13,873 nucleotides of DNA, taken from assembly GCA_051745935.1 (NCBI GenBank), contig JBNJEM010000135.1, forward strand, positions 1-13,873. Direction: 5' to 3'. A program made the position numbers and the translations under genes. Under the pieces are notes generated by a model that was not told the origin of the DNA, did not search any database, and saw nothing but the letters and a program-made list of their open reading frames with translations. This document shows, in pieces, positions 6,371 through 13,120 of this stretch. Source of the DNA: JBNJEM01 sp051745935. GTDB taxonomy: Bacteria > Planctomycetota > Planctomycetia > Pirellulales > Pirellulaceae. How positions within the stretch are numbered: the stretch's first letter is position 1; each line of letters opens with the position of its first letter.

Positions 6371-8032
6371 TCACAGCGGGAACTCTTCTTCCGCCGCCTG
6401 TTTTCCGTAAATTGGCATGTGGCGATAGTAGACTTCGAGGATCATGGTGGCCATCGACGTGCAGTAGAGCCGGCCTCCTTTGTCGTTATGCCGCCCGCCT
6501 GGGATGAACCAGCTTCCCGTGGCGTGCCCTTTTTTGTCCTGGCGATCGACCAGCCAGTCGCGCATTTCCGAGTTCCAGTCTTCCCAGTATTGGCCGCCGT
6601 AGTGCCGCATGACTTGGGTCGCATAGTAGTTGTAGTACATGTCCTTCGTCGGCCCTCTGTTGTGCAGGTATTTGACCCCCGCTTCCAAGGCCCGCTTTTG
6701 CTGGTTCCAACCGAGGTACATGCGACACAACAACCCCACCGCCGTGGTGCCCGAGCCATCCCCCGGCGCCGTGTAGCCGTACTTGGCCCCGTTGTCGGCC
6801 TGAACGGAATCGAGAAACCTGGAGGCCCCCACAATCGTTTTTTTGGGAACTTGTAGATAGGCCATGTGCCCGCTCTTGAGCGCCATGAGTTGCCAGCCCA
6901 AAATCGACGTGTCACCCCCCTCGGGTGGGTTCGGCTCGTATCGCCACCCGCCACCGACCGGATCTTGGGCATAGACGATGAAATTGAGTGACATTTGAGC
7001 GGGCTGGAGCAGCCGCTGGTCGTTGGTCATCGCATAGGCTTCGCATAACGTGATCGCCGCCATGCCATGCGAATACATTCTCCCCCCCCCATCCCACAAG
7101 CTGCCCATGTCGTTGCCCGGCTTCATCGCCCGAATCAGATAAGAGAGCCCCCGTTCCACGGTTTCCTGGTACTTCCCTTGCTGGTGCGTCTGGCCCGCCC
7201 CGAGAAACGGCAGCAAGGCCATGGCCGTGGCGCCGTTTCGCGCGGGCTTGATCTTGCCAGGATGCGAGCAGCGTCCTCGGCACGCTCCTTTCGTGTGATC
7301 GAAAGACCAACCTCCATCTTGCATTTGGTGCATGGCCAGCCACTTCAACGCGGCGGCCACGGCAGCCTCACTCCCCTCGCTCCCGCCATACTTTTTCACC
7401 ATGGCACGGCGCCCGCTGGCACTGCGAATCTTCCCCAACCCGCTGCCCGTGCCGCCGCCGACGCGATCCATCAAAGCCTCACTCAGATCCGACATTTCAC
7501 CAAAATCCTCCAACGTGATTTCCTCCGGCGCGGCGCTGACGTCGTCCAAGGAGGGGACGTCCAAATCATCCGTCGTGGTCCGGACATCCGTCAATTCCGC
7601 CGGCGCTTGGCCCTCGAATACCTCCACGTTCAACGGGTCAATCTCTTCCTGATCGAGTTTTTCAATTTCTTCCAGCTCGCTCGGATTGGACACCGCCACA
7701 ATCCGCTGCTCCGGCCGACGTTGGGGCATCGTGACGACCGCCAGGATCATAATGAGTACCGCGTGCACCAGCATGCTGACCATCCAGCTGGGCACGGCAT
7801 TGAATAATACGAACCGATTGTGCGATAGCTTGGACAACAGGGCGGTTCCCCACCCTGCTCCGGACTCCTTCTCCCCGGCAACACCTCCCTGCTCGCCTTG
7901 CGCCACCGCCTCATCGGCTTCAACCGTCTCGCGCTCTGCCACACCGTCCCCATCCCCATCAGGAGCGGAATGTCCCGCTGGAGGCCGGACGGCTTCGCCT
8001 TCGGGAGCCGGGACTCGGGAGTCGCTTGCCAT
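6371..8032 (-). CDS. Membrane-anchored prenyltransferase/squalene-cyclase repeat protein (paralog 1)
   Basis: 553 aa from the ATG at 8032. The start was chosen because GGAG lies 9 nt upstream; the frame extends to 8203 without a better signal. The order is: an acidic Gly/Glu/Asp-rich N-terminus (1-60), one membrane segment at about 82-102 (MVSMLVHAVLIMILAVVTM), an acidic linker (about 110-190, many Glu and Asp), a Gly-rich hinge (GGGTGSGLG, 192-200), then the toroid domain (about 220-545). Repeats include QDGGWSFD, GGGWRYEP, ADNGAKYGY and TGSWFI. C251, C255 and H257 repeat the C-x-G-R-C-x-H motif of the paralog, and both end in a near-identical EVYYRHMP-I/L-Y block. The whole toroid aligns with the paralog almost without gaps, while the N-terminal thirds do not align except for the membrane segment. 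No DxDD cyclase motif. Probably the first gene of a two-gene unit. Function unknown; the toroid may bind a hydrophobic or peptide ligand outside the cytoplasmic membrane. Confidence 0.9.
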   Translation of the reverse strand: MASDSRVPAPEGEAVRPPAGHSAPDGDGDGVAERETVEADEAVAQGEQGGVAGEKESGAGWGTALLSKLSHNRFVLFNAVPSWMVSMLVHAVLIMILAVVTMPQRRPEQRIVAVSNPSELEEIEKLDQEEIDPLNVEVFEGQAPAELTDVRTTTDDLDVPSLDDVSAAPEEITLEDFGEMSDLSEALMDRVGGGTGSGLGKIRSASGRRAMVKKYGGSEGSEAAVAAALKWLAMHQMQDGGWSFDHTKGACRGRCSHPGKIKPARNGATAMALLPFLGAGQTHQQGKYQETVERGLSYLIRAMKPGNDMGSLWDGGGRMYSHGMAAITLCEAYAMTNDQRLLQPAQMSLNFIVYAQDPVGGGWRYEPNPPEGGDTSILGWQLMALKSGHMAYLQVPKKTIVGASRFLDSVQADNGAKYGYTAPGDGSGTTAVGLLCRMYLGWNQQKRALEAGVKYLHNRGPTKDMYYNYYATQVMRHYGGQYWEDWNSEMRDWLVDRQDKKGHATGSWFIPGGRHNDKGGRLYCTSMATMILEVYYRHMPIYGKQAAEEEFPL

Positions 8033-9593
8033 GGTTAACTGCTCCAAATTAGAAAAAACGTGACACTTTAGCCGTCTGAAGTAGAATCCTAGCTTCGTGA
8101 TCACAAAGCCCTTATGACGTACCCCGTTTAACCGCAAGGCCAGAGTCCGCTCGTCCATGCGTTGGAATCGGCAGGGATCATGACGGCGGACGGCGGCCTG
8201 CACGCTCCAAAGGGCCGTTGTCCAACCCTCATTGCCCGGAAGAGCCTTACTTCAGTTCGCTAAAAAGTTACGGGATTTCCGAATCTCGCACTTCGGAATG
8301 TAAGCAACGCTATCACCTGCCTACTCCGCATTGCCGACCCAGTTGCTGGTGCCCCCAGAAACTCCACGAAACACTTGTATTGGAGGTTAAAATACCCCGG
8401 TGCCAAATCGTTTGGTTCACGGCGTAGAGTAGCACCCCACACTCAGCCGTAACCAAGCACCAACCACCTTACTCTCATTCTGTATTAACTTATGCTTCCT
8501 GGCAACATTTCATAACCGTTTCGCGTGCTCTGCCACTCAGGTATTCAGCTCTCTGACGCCCAGGCGCGAAGTCAAGGGGGGGATCCCGCCACGCCCGAGC
8601 CCCCCTCACCGCTTCCCGAGGCACCCCCCTATACTGAGGCAGGGAAAAACTCCATGTCCTTGTAGCCCGTTGTTGTTGCGCCTTGCATCCTTGCCCGCGT
8701 CGGATCAAGGGCCTGAGGGACCGAAACAACCAAAGGGAACACGGCGGAGGGGGCTCGCGCATGCAAAAAAGCCGCGCGGCTTCTTCCCTTTCTTCATCCG
8801 TGGGTCCGCCCTGCCATCCGGGGGGGGCATCATGGCGCCCGGAGCACCGCTGATGATCGTCACGGCGTGGGTGGGGAGGTGCCCAGTGTTTGAAGCGAGG
8901 CCCGCGAATGCGGGGGGAAGTCTACGCAGGCGTCCAGTACGCTGCCTAAGTCCGAACAAGCACATTCGTGGTCGGCTTCATTCGCGCGGTGCGAAGATGG
9001 CCGATTTTCGGGCCCGCGCGAATTCAGTTGACCGCGAATAGGGCCTCGGCTCTGCCCGTGTTCTCGCGCCCACTTGCCAAGGTTGCGATAATGGAGCCCG
9101 TACGGCCCAACGCGAAGATCAAGGCGTGCCAAAGCACTAACGATGCCCGTGAGTGTTCGGATCGACAGTGCGAGGGTGAACGGTTCCCTCACAGCGCCCC
9201 CTTCCAGGCAGCTGGGTTCGTTTGGATAATATACTTCACGCGGACGGATTGGTCCGGGTGGAAAGCTGCTCGACGCAAGCCGTCCTCCCGTTGGTCGGAC
9301 TCGCGGCGGGAAACGATGTTGTTGCCGCGGCGGTACGGGGGGGTAAGTCCGCGTGGCGTCATGTGAAGGTGAACCGGAGCTGACCAGGCATCCGTCGGAA
9401 CCGCCGGTGAAGGCAGGGTCGCTGGGACGTGGCGGCTTACCGGGTTCGGGCACGGATAAGAGCATTTAACAGCCCGTAACAAAACCGAGCTCTTGCTTCC
9501 AAAATCCCTTGGATATGGGAAATGTGCGTGGTTTTGTTATGGGTTCCAAGAGCGTCTGAGAGCATCATTGAAATCAATGCGAGGACTGTTGAG
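8033..9593. other. 1.5-kb intergenic region without a convincing gene
   Basis: It separates the divergent toroid-protein unit and the L33 gene. All open frames here are short or overlap on opposite strands, are Pro/Arg/Gly-rich, and lack ribosome binding sites. Items seen: a GCCGCGCGGC palindrome flanked by A6 and pyrimidines near 8765-8790; an inverted repeat TTCGCGCGG/CCGCGCGAA at 8981-8989 and 9014-9022; a 9-bp inverted repeat CACGCGGAC/GTCCGCGTG at 9237-9245 and 9347-9355 enclosing further short hairpins, just downstream of a GATAAT box (9225-9230); and hairpin-repeat copy B at the right end. Part may be decayed coding sequence or an untranslated RNA, but nothing can be named. Confidence 0.5.
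9469..9550 (+). repeat. ~82-bp hairpin repeat family, copy B
   Basis: CCCGTAACAAAACC (from 9473) pairs with GGTTTTGTTATGGG (to 9543) in a 14-bp stem containing one G-T pair. The span is 71 bp, with ACAG before and TTCCAAG after. This is the copy closest to copy D: the two share ACAGCCCGTAACAAAACCGA at the left end, GCTTCCAAAA and CCCTTGGAT in the middle and GGGTTCCAAG at the right. It ends 43 bp before the L33 start codon, so if transcribed it would form a hairpin in the leader of that gene. Confidence 0.85.
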
Positions 9594-9767
9594 ATGGCAA
9601 AAAGTGGAGCGAGCAAGAAAAAGGCCGAGACCGTGTTCTTGGTGTGTCAGGAGACTGGCGATTACAACTACAGCCTCCGTCGCAAGTCGGGTGGAGAAAA
9701 ACTGAAGCTGAAGAAGTACTGCCCGCGGCTTCGCAAGCATACGATCCACACCCAGAAGAAAAAGTAA
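9594..9767 (+). CDS. rpmG: 50S ribosomal protein L33
   Basis: A small basic protein of the large ribosomal subunit near the exit site. 57 aa, a normal length. The family core is clear: VFLVCQETGDYNYSLRRKS (14-32), then KLKLKKYCPRLRKHTIH (36-52). Zinc-binding L33 proteins have two Cys-x-x-Cys pairs. This one keeps only the first cysteine of each (Cys18 and Cys43; the partner positions are Thr21 and Leu46), so it should be a zinc-independent form. The ATG at 9594 is preceded by GAGG 9 nt upstream; the frame stays open upstream into hairpin-repeat copy B but that part is not L33. Copy C of the same repeat begins 64 bp after the stop. RecJ follows on the same strand after 331 bp, too far to assume an operon. 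Confidence 0.95.
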   Translation: MAKSGASKKKAETVFLVCQETGDYNYSLRRKSGGEKLKLKKYCPRLRKHTIHTQKKK

Positions 9768-9830
9768 GGCGGGCGGTGCGCGATGGCCCCGTGCTGGAAA
9801 ATCTGAATGGTTTCGTTTCGGCTTTTTCCG

Positions 9831-9910
9831 GCCCATGGCAAAACGGCGTTCCCGCTCCAAAACACTCTCGGTGATGGGAAACCGGACTGGTTGGGTTATG
9901 GCTTTTTAGG
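9831..9910 (+). repeat. ~82-bp hairpin repeat family, copy C (diverged)
   Basis: The outer arms are CCCATGGCAAAAC (from 9832) and TTGGGTTATGGC (to 9902), a span of 71 bp. The stem CCATGGC/GTTATGG survives with G-T pairs, whereas the AAAAC/GTTTT part has partly decayed. The interior keeps GCTCCAAAACA...TCGGTGATGGGAAA, alignable with copy B. It lies just downstream of the L33 gene in the same orientation as copy B. Confidence 0.65.
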
Positions 9911-9924
9911 AACGGCTCAAAATG

Positions 9925-10053
9925 AACTTCCGCAGTTTCTTTCGGAGGGTGGCACTGAGCGAGCGGCAAGACGCGTTGCTTCCACGGAAAACGCGGATCG
10001 CGAGCGGAGCCAGTGTGCCGGATGACTTGGAGGCGCGTTGAATTGCGGAAGTT
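9925..10053. repeat. Long-range inverted repeat AACTTCCGCA / TGCGGAAGTT
   Basis: Perfect 10-bp arms at 9925-9934 and 10044-10053 enclose 109 bp. Nested inside is a second imperfect pair, TGGCACTG and CAGTGTGCC (bulged). The layout resembles a miniature element or a long folded leader upstream of recJ. A 39-codon frame from ATG 9922 almost fills the loop but has no ribosome binding site. Confidence 0.5.
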
Positions 10054-10098
10054 GTTTGGGAGTGATTCCTTAGGATTCTCAAGTAGGTCAGGGACGGC

Positions 10099-11850
10099 AT
10101 GCGCAAGCGATGGCGGTTCCACAATCACGATCCGGTACGGATAGCGGCCCTTGAGTCACGGGCGCGAATCCCACCGATTGTCGCCCAGCTGCTGCTGGCG
10201 CGCGGCGTCACGGAGCCGGACGACGTGGAGATCTTTCTCAACAACAAGATGACGGGTTTGCGGGACCCCGGTTTATTGCCCGGCGCCGGCGAGGCGGCTG
10301 ATCGGATTCACGCGGCGATCCAAGCGAAACGGCGCATTGTCATTTACGGTGATTACGACGCGGACGGCATGACCTCGACCGCGTTGCTCTACAGCTGTTT
10401 GCGGCTGCTGCACGCGAATGTCAGCTATTATGTCCCCAATCGCTTTGAGGAAGGGTACGGACTCCACGAGGACGCCCTCCGGAAGTTGGCGCGGCGCGAC
10501 ACATCGATGGTGATCTCGGTTGATTGTGGCATTGCCAGCGTCCGGGAGGCCCGGATCGCGTCTGAATTGGGGTTGGAGCTGATCATTACCGACCACCACG
10601 AGTTGAGTGACGCGGTGCCGTCGGCGGCCGCCGTGGTCCACCCTCGCCTGCCCGGCCATTTCTATCCGTTTGGCGGACTCTGTGGCGTGGGGGTGGCGTT
10701 CAAGCTGGCATGGGCCATCTGCCAACGGGCCAGCGACTCGCGGCGGGTGAGTTCCCACATGCGTGATTTTCTGATGGAAGCCATGGGATATGCCGCGATC
10801 GGAACCGTGGCCGACGTGGTGCCGCTGATCGACGAGAACCGGATCCTGGTGCACCATGGCCTCAACAGCCTCTACCGGCAGCCGCGGCCGGGGATCGCCG
10901 CGCTGTTGGACGTCACTCAGCTGAACCAGAAACCGCGACTGACCAGCGAGGACATCGGGTTCACGCTGGCGCCTCGTTTGAATGCCGCGGGCCGGCTGGG
11001 ACAGGCGCAGCTGGGCGTGGAGCTGTTGATTACGGAGGATCCCGGCCGGGCCAAAGCGTTGGCCGACTACCTTCACCAGCTCAACAGCAGCCGTGAGAGC
11101 TTGGAACGTAGTGTACTATTGGCGGCGACCAAGCAAATCAAGGAACGGTTCGATCCGAAAAACGAGCCGGCGTTGGTGCTGGCGGGCCGAGGGTGGCATC
11201 CGGGGGTGATTGGAATTGTCGCGGGCCGGTTGGCGGAGAAGCATCACTGTCCCGTGGTGTTGGTCGCTCTCGACCAGGCCGATGCGAAACCGGGTACGGG
11301 CTCGGCGCGCACCGCCATCGGCTTGGACCTGCACGAAACGCTTTCCGCCTGCGGTGACCGCTTGATCAGTTTCGGGGGGCACGCGGCGGCGGCGGGGCTG
11401 CGGATCGCTGAAAATGAGTTGGAGGCGTTTCGCGCCGAATTCTGCGAGCACGCGGCTCGCGAGATCGCGCAAGCGGATCGCGTCGCCGAGGTTCGAATCG
11501 ACGCGGAGGCGCCGTTAAGCCAATTGACGCTCCAAACGCTCACCCAGATCGAACAATTGGCGCCATTTGGGTCGGGCAATCCACGGCCGGTGTTGTCGGC
11601 CAGTAGCGTGGTGTTGGGTGAGGAGCCGCGGCGGATTGGCGGCGGTGAGCGGCACATGTCGGCCAAGATCAGCCAGCATGGCATCACGCTGCGGAGCGTG
11701 GCGTTCGGCCAGGGCGATTGGGCCGAGGAACTGGCTCAGCTGCCCGGGCCCATCGACATCGCGTACCGGCCGGTCATCAATGAATTCCGGGGACGCCGGA
11801 ATGTTGAACTCCATTTGGTCGATTGGCGCCTCAGCAGCGCGGACGGGTGA
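10099..11850 (+). CDS. recJ: Single-stranded-DNA-specific exonuclease RecJ
   Basis: A 5'-to-3' exonuclease on single-stranded DNA, acting in RecF-pathway recombination, mismatch repair and base excision repair in the cytoplasm. 583 aa, normal for bacterial RecJ. DHH-domain motifs: VIYGDYDADGMTSTALL (81-97; Asp85, Asp87 and Asp89 bind metal), SVDCGI (140-145; Asp142), TDHHE (164-168; the DHH motif) and GTVADVVPLIDENR (235-248; Asp239). LAPRLNAAGRL (290-300) is conserved. The DHHA1 domain follows (about 355-450), with GWHPGVIGIVAGRLAE (365-380) and the GGHAAAAG motif (426-433). The C-terminal OB fold (about 465-580) includes LAPFGSGNPRPV (487-498). All key residues are present, so it should be active. 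AGGGA lies just before the ATG at 10099. No partner genes adjoin; it is probably transcribed on its own. Confidence 0.97.
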   Translation: MRKRWRFHNHDPVRIAALESRARIPPIVAQLLLARGVTEPDDVEIFLNNKMTGLRDPGLLPGAGEAADRIHAAIQAKRRIVIYGDYDADGMTSTALLYSCLRLLHANVSYYVPNRFEEGYGLHEDALRKLARRDTSMVISVDCGIASVREARIASELGLELIITDHHELSDAVPSAAAVVHPRLPGHFYPFGGLCGVGVAFKLAWAICQRASDSRRVSSHMRDFLMEAMGYAAIGTVADVVPLIDENRILVHHGLNSLYRQPRPGIAALLDVTQLNQKPRLTSEDIGFTLAPRLNAAGRLGQAQLGVELLITEDPGRAKALADYLHQLNSSRESLERSVLLAATKQIKERFDPKNEPALVLAGRGWHPGVIGIVAGRLAEKHHCPVVLVALDQADAKPGTGSARTAIGLDLHETLSACGDRLISFGGHAAAAGLRIAENELEAFRAEFCEHAAREIAQADRVAEVRIDAEAPLSQLTLQTLTQIEQLAPFGSGNPRPVLSASSVVLGEEPRRIGGGERHMSAKISQHGITLRSVAFGQGDWAEELAQLPGPIDIAYRPVINEFRGRRNVELHLVDWRLSSADG

Positions 11851-12451
11851 CGGGACTCAAGGACGCGTGCTGCCAGGCCGCTCAAATGACGGCCCCCTCC
11901 CCTGCCGGGTGCGTTGAACCAAGGACCCAAGGAACCGATAGGGCCAAGGGGACCAGGTGGGTGACCGGAACGGGCGTGATTGAAGGGGGGCACGGCTAAG
12001 CAGCGGAAGAACGCGGAATATCCGCTTGCCTCTTTCTTCATCCGCGAGCGGTATAAGATTCCACCGGCAAACCCGGGAATGCCCCACCCTGAATTTGGGC
12101 TCTGACAAAGCACTAGTAGACCGGTAGAACAGGGGGGATTTCGGGCGGTCGGCGGCAACCAGTTTGGTGTTCTGTTTCAGGGGGCTAGAGAGATACAGAC
12201 AGAGATACTGACTTTTTTTACATCGGCCCCTGACAAGGCCGATTCCACGCGTAATTCCCGGATCGTCGTCCCGAAGGGCAAATTGCCGGTTCTGGATGTG
12301 GCAAAAACCGTGCCCAAGCCGAGTTGCCCTGTGGTCGGAAAGCGTGTAGCATAAAGCATGGTTGGGGAGTCGTTGCCCGACCGCTCATGGTGGATGCGCT
12401 GCGGGCCACCCTTCAGAGGCTCTCTCGCGGCGGCGTCGTTCGACTTTACTT
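11851..12451. other. 600-bp intergenic region between recJ and tRNA-Pro
   Basis: No gene is convincing. The first 120 bp are G/C- and A/G-rich with repeated CAAGG/ACCAAGG words. GCGGAATATCCGC at about 12011-12023 is a small hairpin followed by pyrimidines, a weak possible terminator for recJ. Frames are open on both strands at about 12106-12359 (plus: no start codon, ends in TAA at 12354; minus: 60 codons from 12359), perhaps a remnant of a coding sequence. A TTGCCC-17-TAGCAT pair at 12324-12352 may be the tRNA promoter. Confidence 0.5.
12324..12352 (+). promoter_or_regulatory. Candidate promoter for tRNA-Pro
   Basis: TTGCCC, 17 nt, TAGCAT, with four of six matches in each box and the best spacing. 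It lies about 100 bp before the mature tRNA 5' end, giving a plausible precursor leader. No closer pair of hexamers is better. Confidence 0.3.
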
Positions 12452-12525
12452 CGGGGTGTGGCTCAGGCTGGTAGAGCGCTGCGTTCGGGACGCAGAGGTC
12501 GCTGGTTCAAATCCAGTCGCCCCGA
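12452..12525 (+). tRNA. tRNA-Pro (anticodon CGG)
   Basis: 74 nt. Acceptor arms CGGGGTG and CGCCCCG pair over 7 positions with one G-U, and the discriminator base is A (12525). The D arm contains GGCTGGTAGAG. The anticodon stem CTGCG/CGCAG encloses the loop TTCGGGA, giving anticodon CGG at 12486-12488, which reads CCG proline codons. The T arm contains GGTTCAAATCC. The 3' CCA is not encoded (CTT follows), so it must be added by nucleotidyltransferase. An intrinsic terminator follows within 10 nt. Confidence 0.96.
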
Positions 12526-12530
12526 CTTTC

Positions 12531-12570
12531 GACAGCCGTTGTCAACAGATGACAGCGGCTGTTTTTCTTT
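12531..12570 (+). terminator. Intrinsic terminator of tRNA-Pro
   Basis: ACAGCCG (12532-12538) pairs with CGGCTGT (12556-12562). A T-G wobble and the inner stem TGTCA/TGACA continue it, closing on the 5-nt loop ACAGA, to give 13 stacked pairs. A T-rich tract, TTTTTCTTT, follows directly. The position just after the tRNA and the long stem make this a confident call. Confidence 0.88.
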
Positions 12571-12730
12571 GACAGGGATTGAACTTACGTCGATTTCTTC
12601 GGCCTGCTCTCGTGCCCCCTGTTTGGTTGCTGTCTTGCCCCGATGTGACTGCGATTGACAGGGCGGGCCAGTTTTCCGTGCAAGCATTTGTGCAAACGAT
12701 TGAGGGTCGAAATCCTCAGTCCCCGTGGCG

Positions 12731-12813
12731 CTTGGAACCCAGAACAAAACCGTGCCGATGTCGCGTGATCCAAGGGGTTTTGGAAGCGAGAGGTCGGTTT
12801 TGTTACGGGCTGT
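12731..12813 (-). repeat. ~82-bp hairpin repeat family, copy D (inverted)
   Basis: Read on the minus strand it begins ACAGCCCGTAACAAAACCGA and ends TTTTGTTCTGGGTTCCAAG, very close to copy B at both ends and in the CTTCCAAAAxCCCTTGGAT centre. The arm-to-arm span is 72 bp (12738-12809). In this orientation the stem has a single mismatch plus one G-U, while the opposite strand would have two mismatches. It lies between the tRNA-Pro terminator and the short ORF at 12803-13087, whose stop codon it provides. Confidence 0.85.
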
Positions 12814-13087
12814 AAAAGGTCGATTTTTCGTCGGTCGAGCCGGAATCAACGGCCAGTTTCGGCAGTGCCCCCAAGGCCTGTGTGATTTTGCAGCCGTCAT
12901 TCGCGTTGTAGTTGACGCGAGAACCAACCAAGGAAGTATCATCAAAAAGTAGAACCCCGCCAAGCAGTCTTGGTGCTTCCATAATGTCCCTGAATTTGTC
13001 GCGGTAGAAATCCACGGTCATCTTGCCCCTCTTGATTAACTCTTCCGCGGTAAAGCCAATCCAAGCGTCCAGAAAAATATCGGTCAT
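12803..13087 (-). CDS. Hypothetical protein, 94 aa
   Basis: I do not recognise this protein. It looks like genuine coding sequence in its first ~85 residues: an amphipathic N-terminal half (FLDAWIGFTAEELIKRG near the start) and a mixed region with LLGGVLLFDD. There is no signal peptide or membrane segment. The start at 13087 has no clear ribosome binding site and lies 34 bp after the metallopeptidase stop on the same strand. The last few codons and the stop fall inside hairpin-repeat copy D, so the original C-terminus was probably replaced or truncated by that element. It may be an intact small gene, a truncated longer one, or a non-coding frame. Confidence 0.4.
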   Translation of the reverse strand: MTDIFLDAWIGFTAEELIKRGKMTVDFYRDKFRDIMEAPRLLGGVLLFDDTSLVGSRVNYNANDGCKITQALGALPKLAVDSGSTDEKSTFYSP

Positions 13088-13120
13088 CCCGTCGGGCGCA
13101 ACCGTATGGATGCAAAGTGA

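Noticed and set aside
4599..8032. Squalene-hopene cyclases or protein prenyltransferases
   Set aside because: The DxDD catalytic motif is missing, both proteins carry an N-terminal membrane anchor and linker, and no hopanoid or terpenoid genes are nearby. Only the repeat fold is shared.
8860..9465. Minus-strand open frame of 201 codons
   Set aside because: Pro/Arg/Ser-rich, overlapped by other open frames, no ribosome binding site and no recognisable motif; typical of chance frames in GC-rich DNA.
9922..10041. 39-codon frame MNFRSFFRR- upstream of recJ
   Set aside because: Almost coincides with the loop of the nested inverted repeat and lacks a ribosome binding site; not enough to call a gene.
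12324..12572. Plus-strand open frame of 82 codons across the tRNA
   Set aside because: Its VAGSNPVAPT segment is the translation of the tRNA-Pro T arm, a well-known spurious product of frames through tRNA genes.
12463..12963. Minus-strand open frame of 166 codons
   Set aside because: The C-terminal LDLNQRPLRPERSALP is the antisense translation of the tRNA. The frame also runs through the terminator and hairpin copy D and has no ribosome binding site. Only the 12571-12730 part might be a relic.
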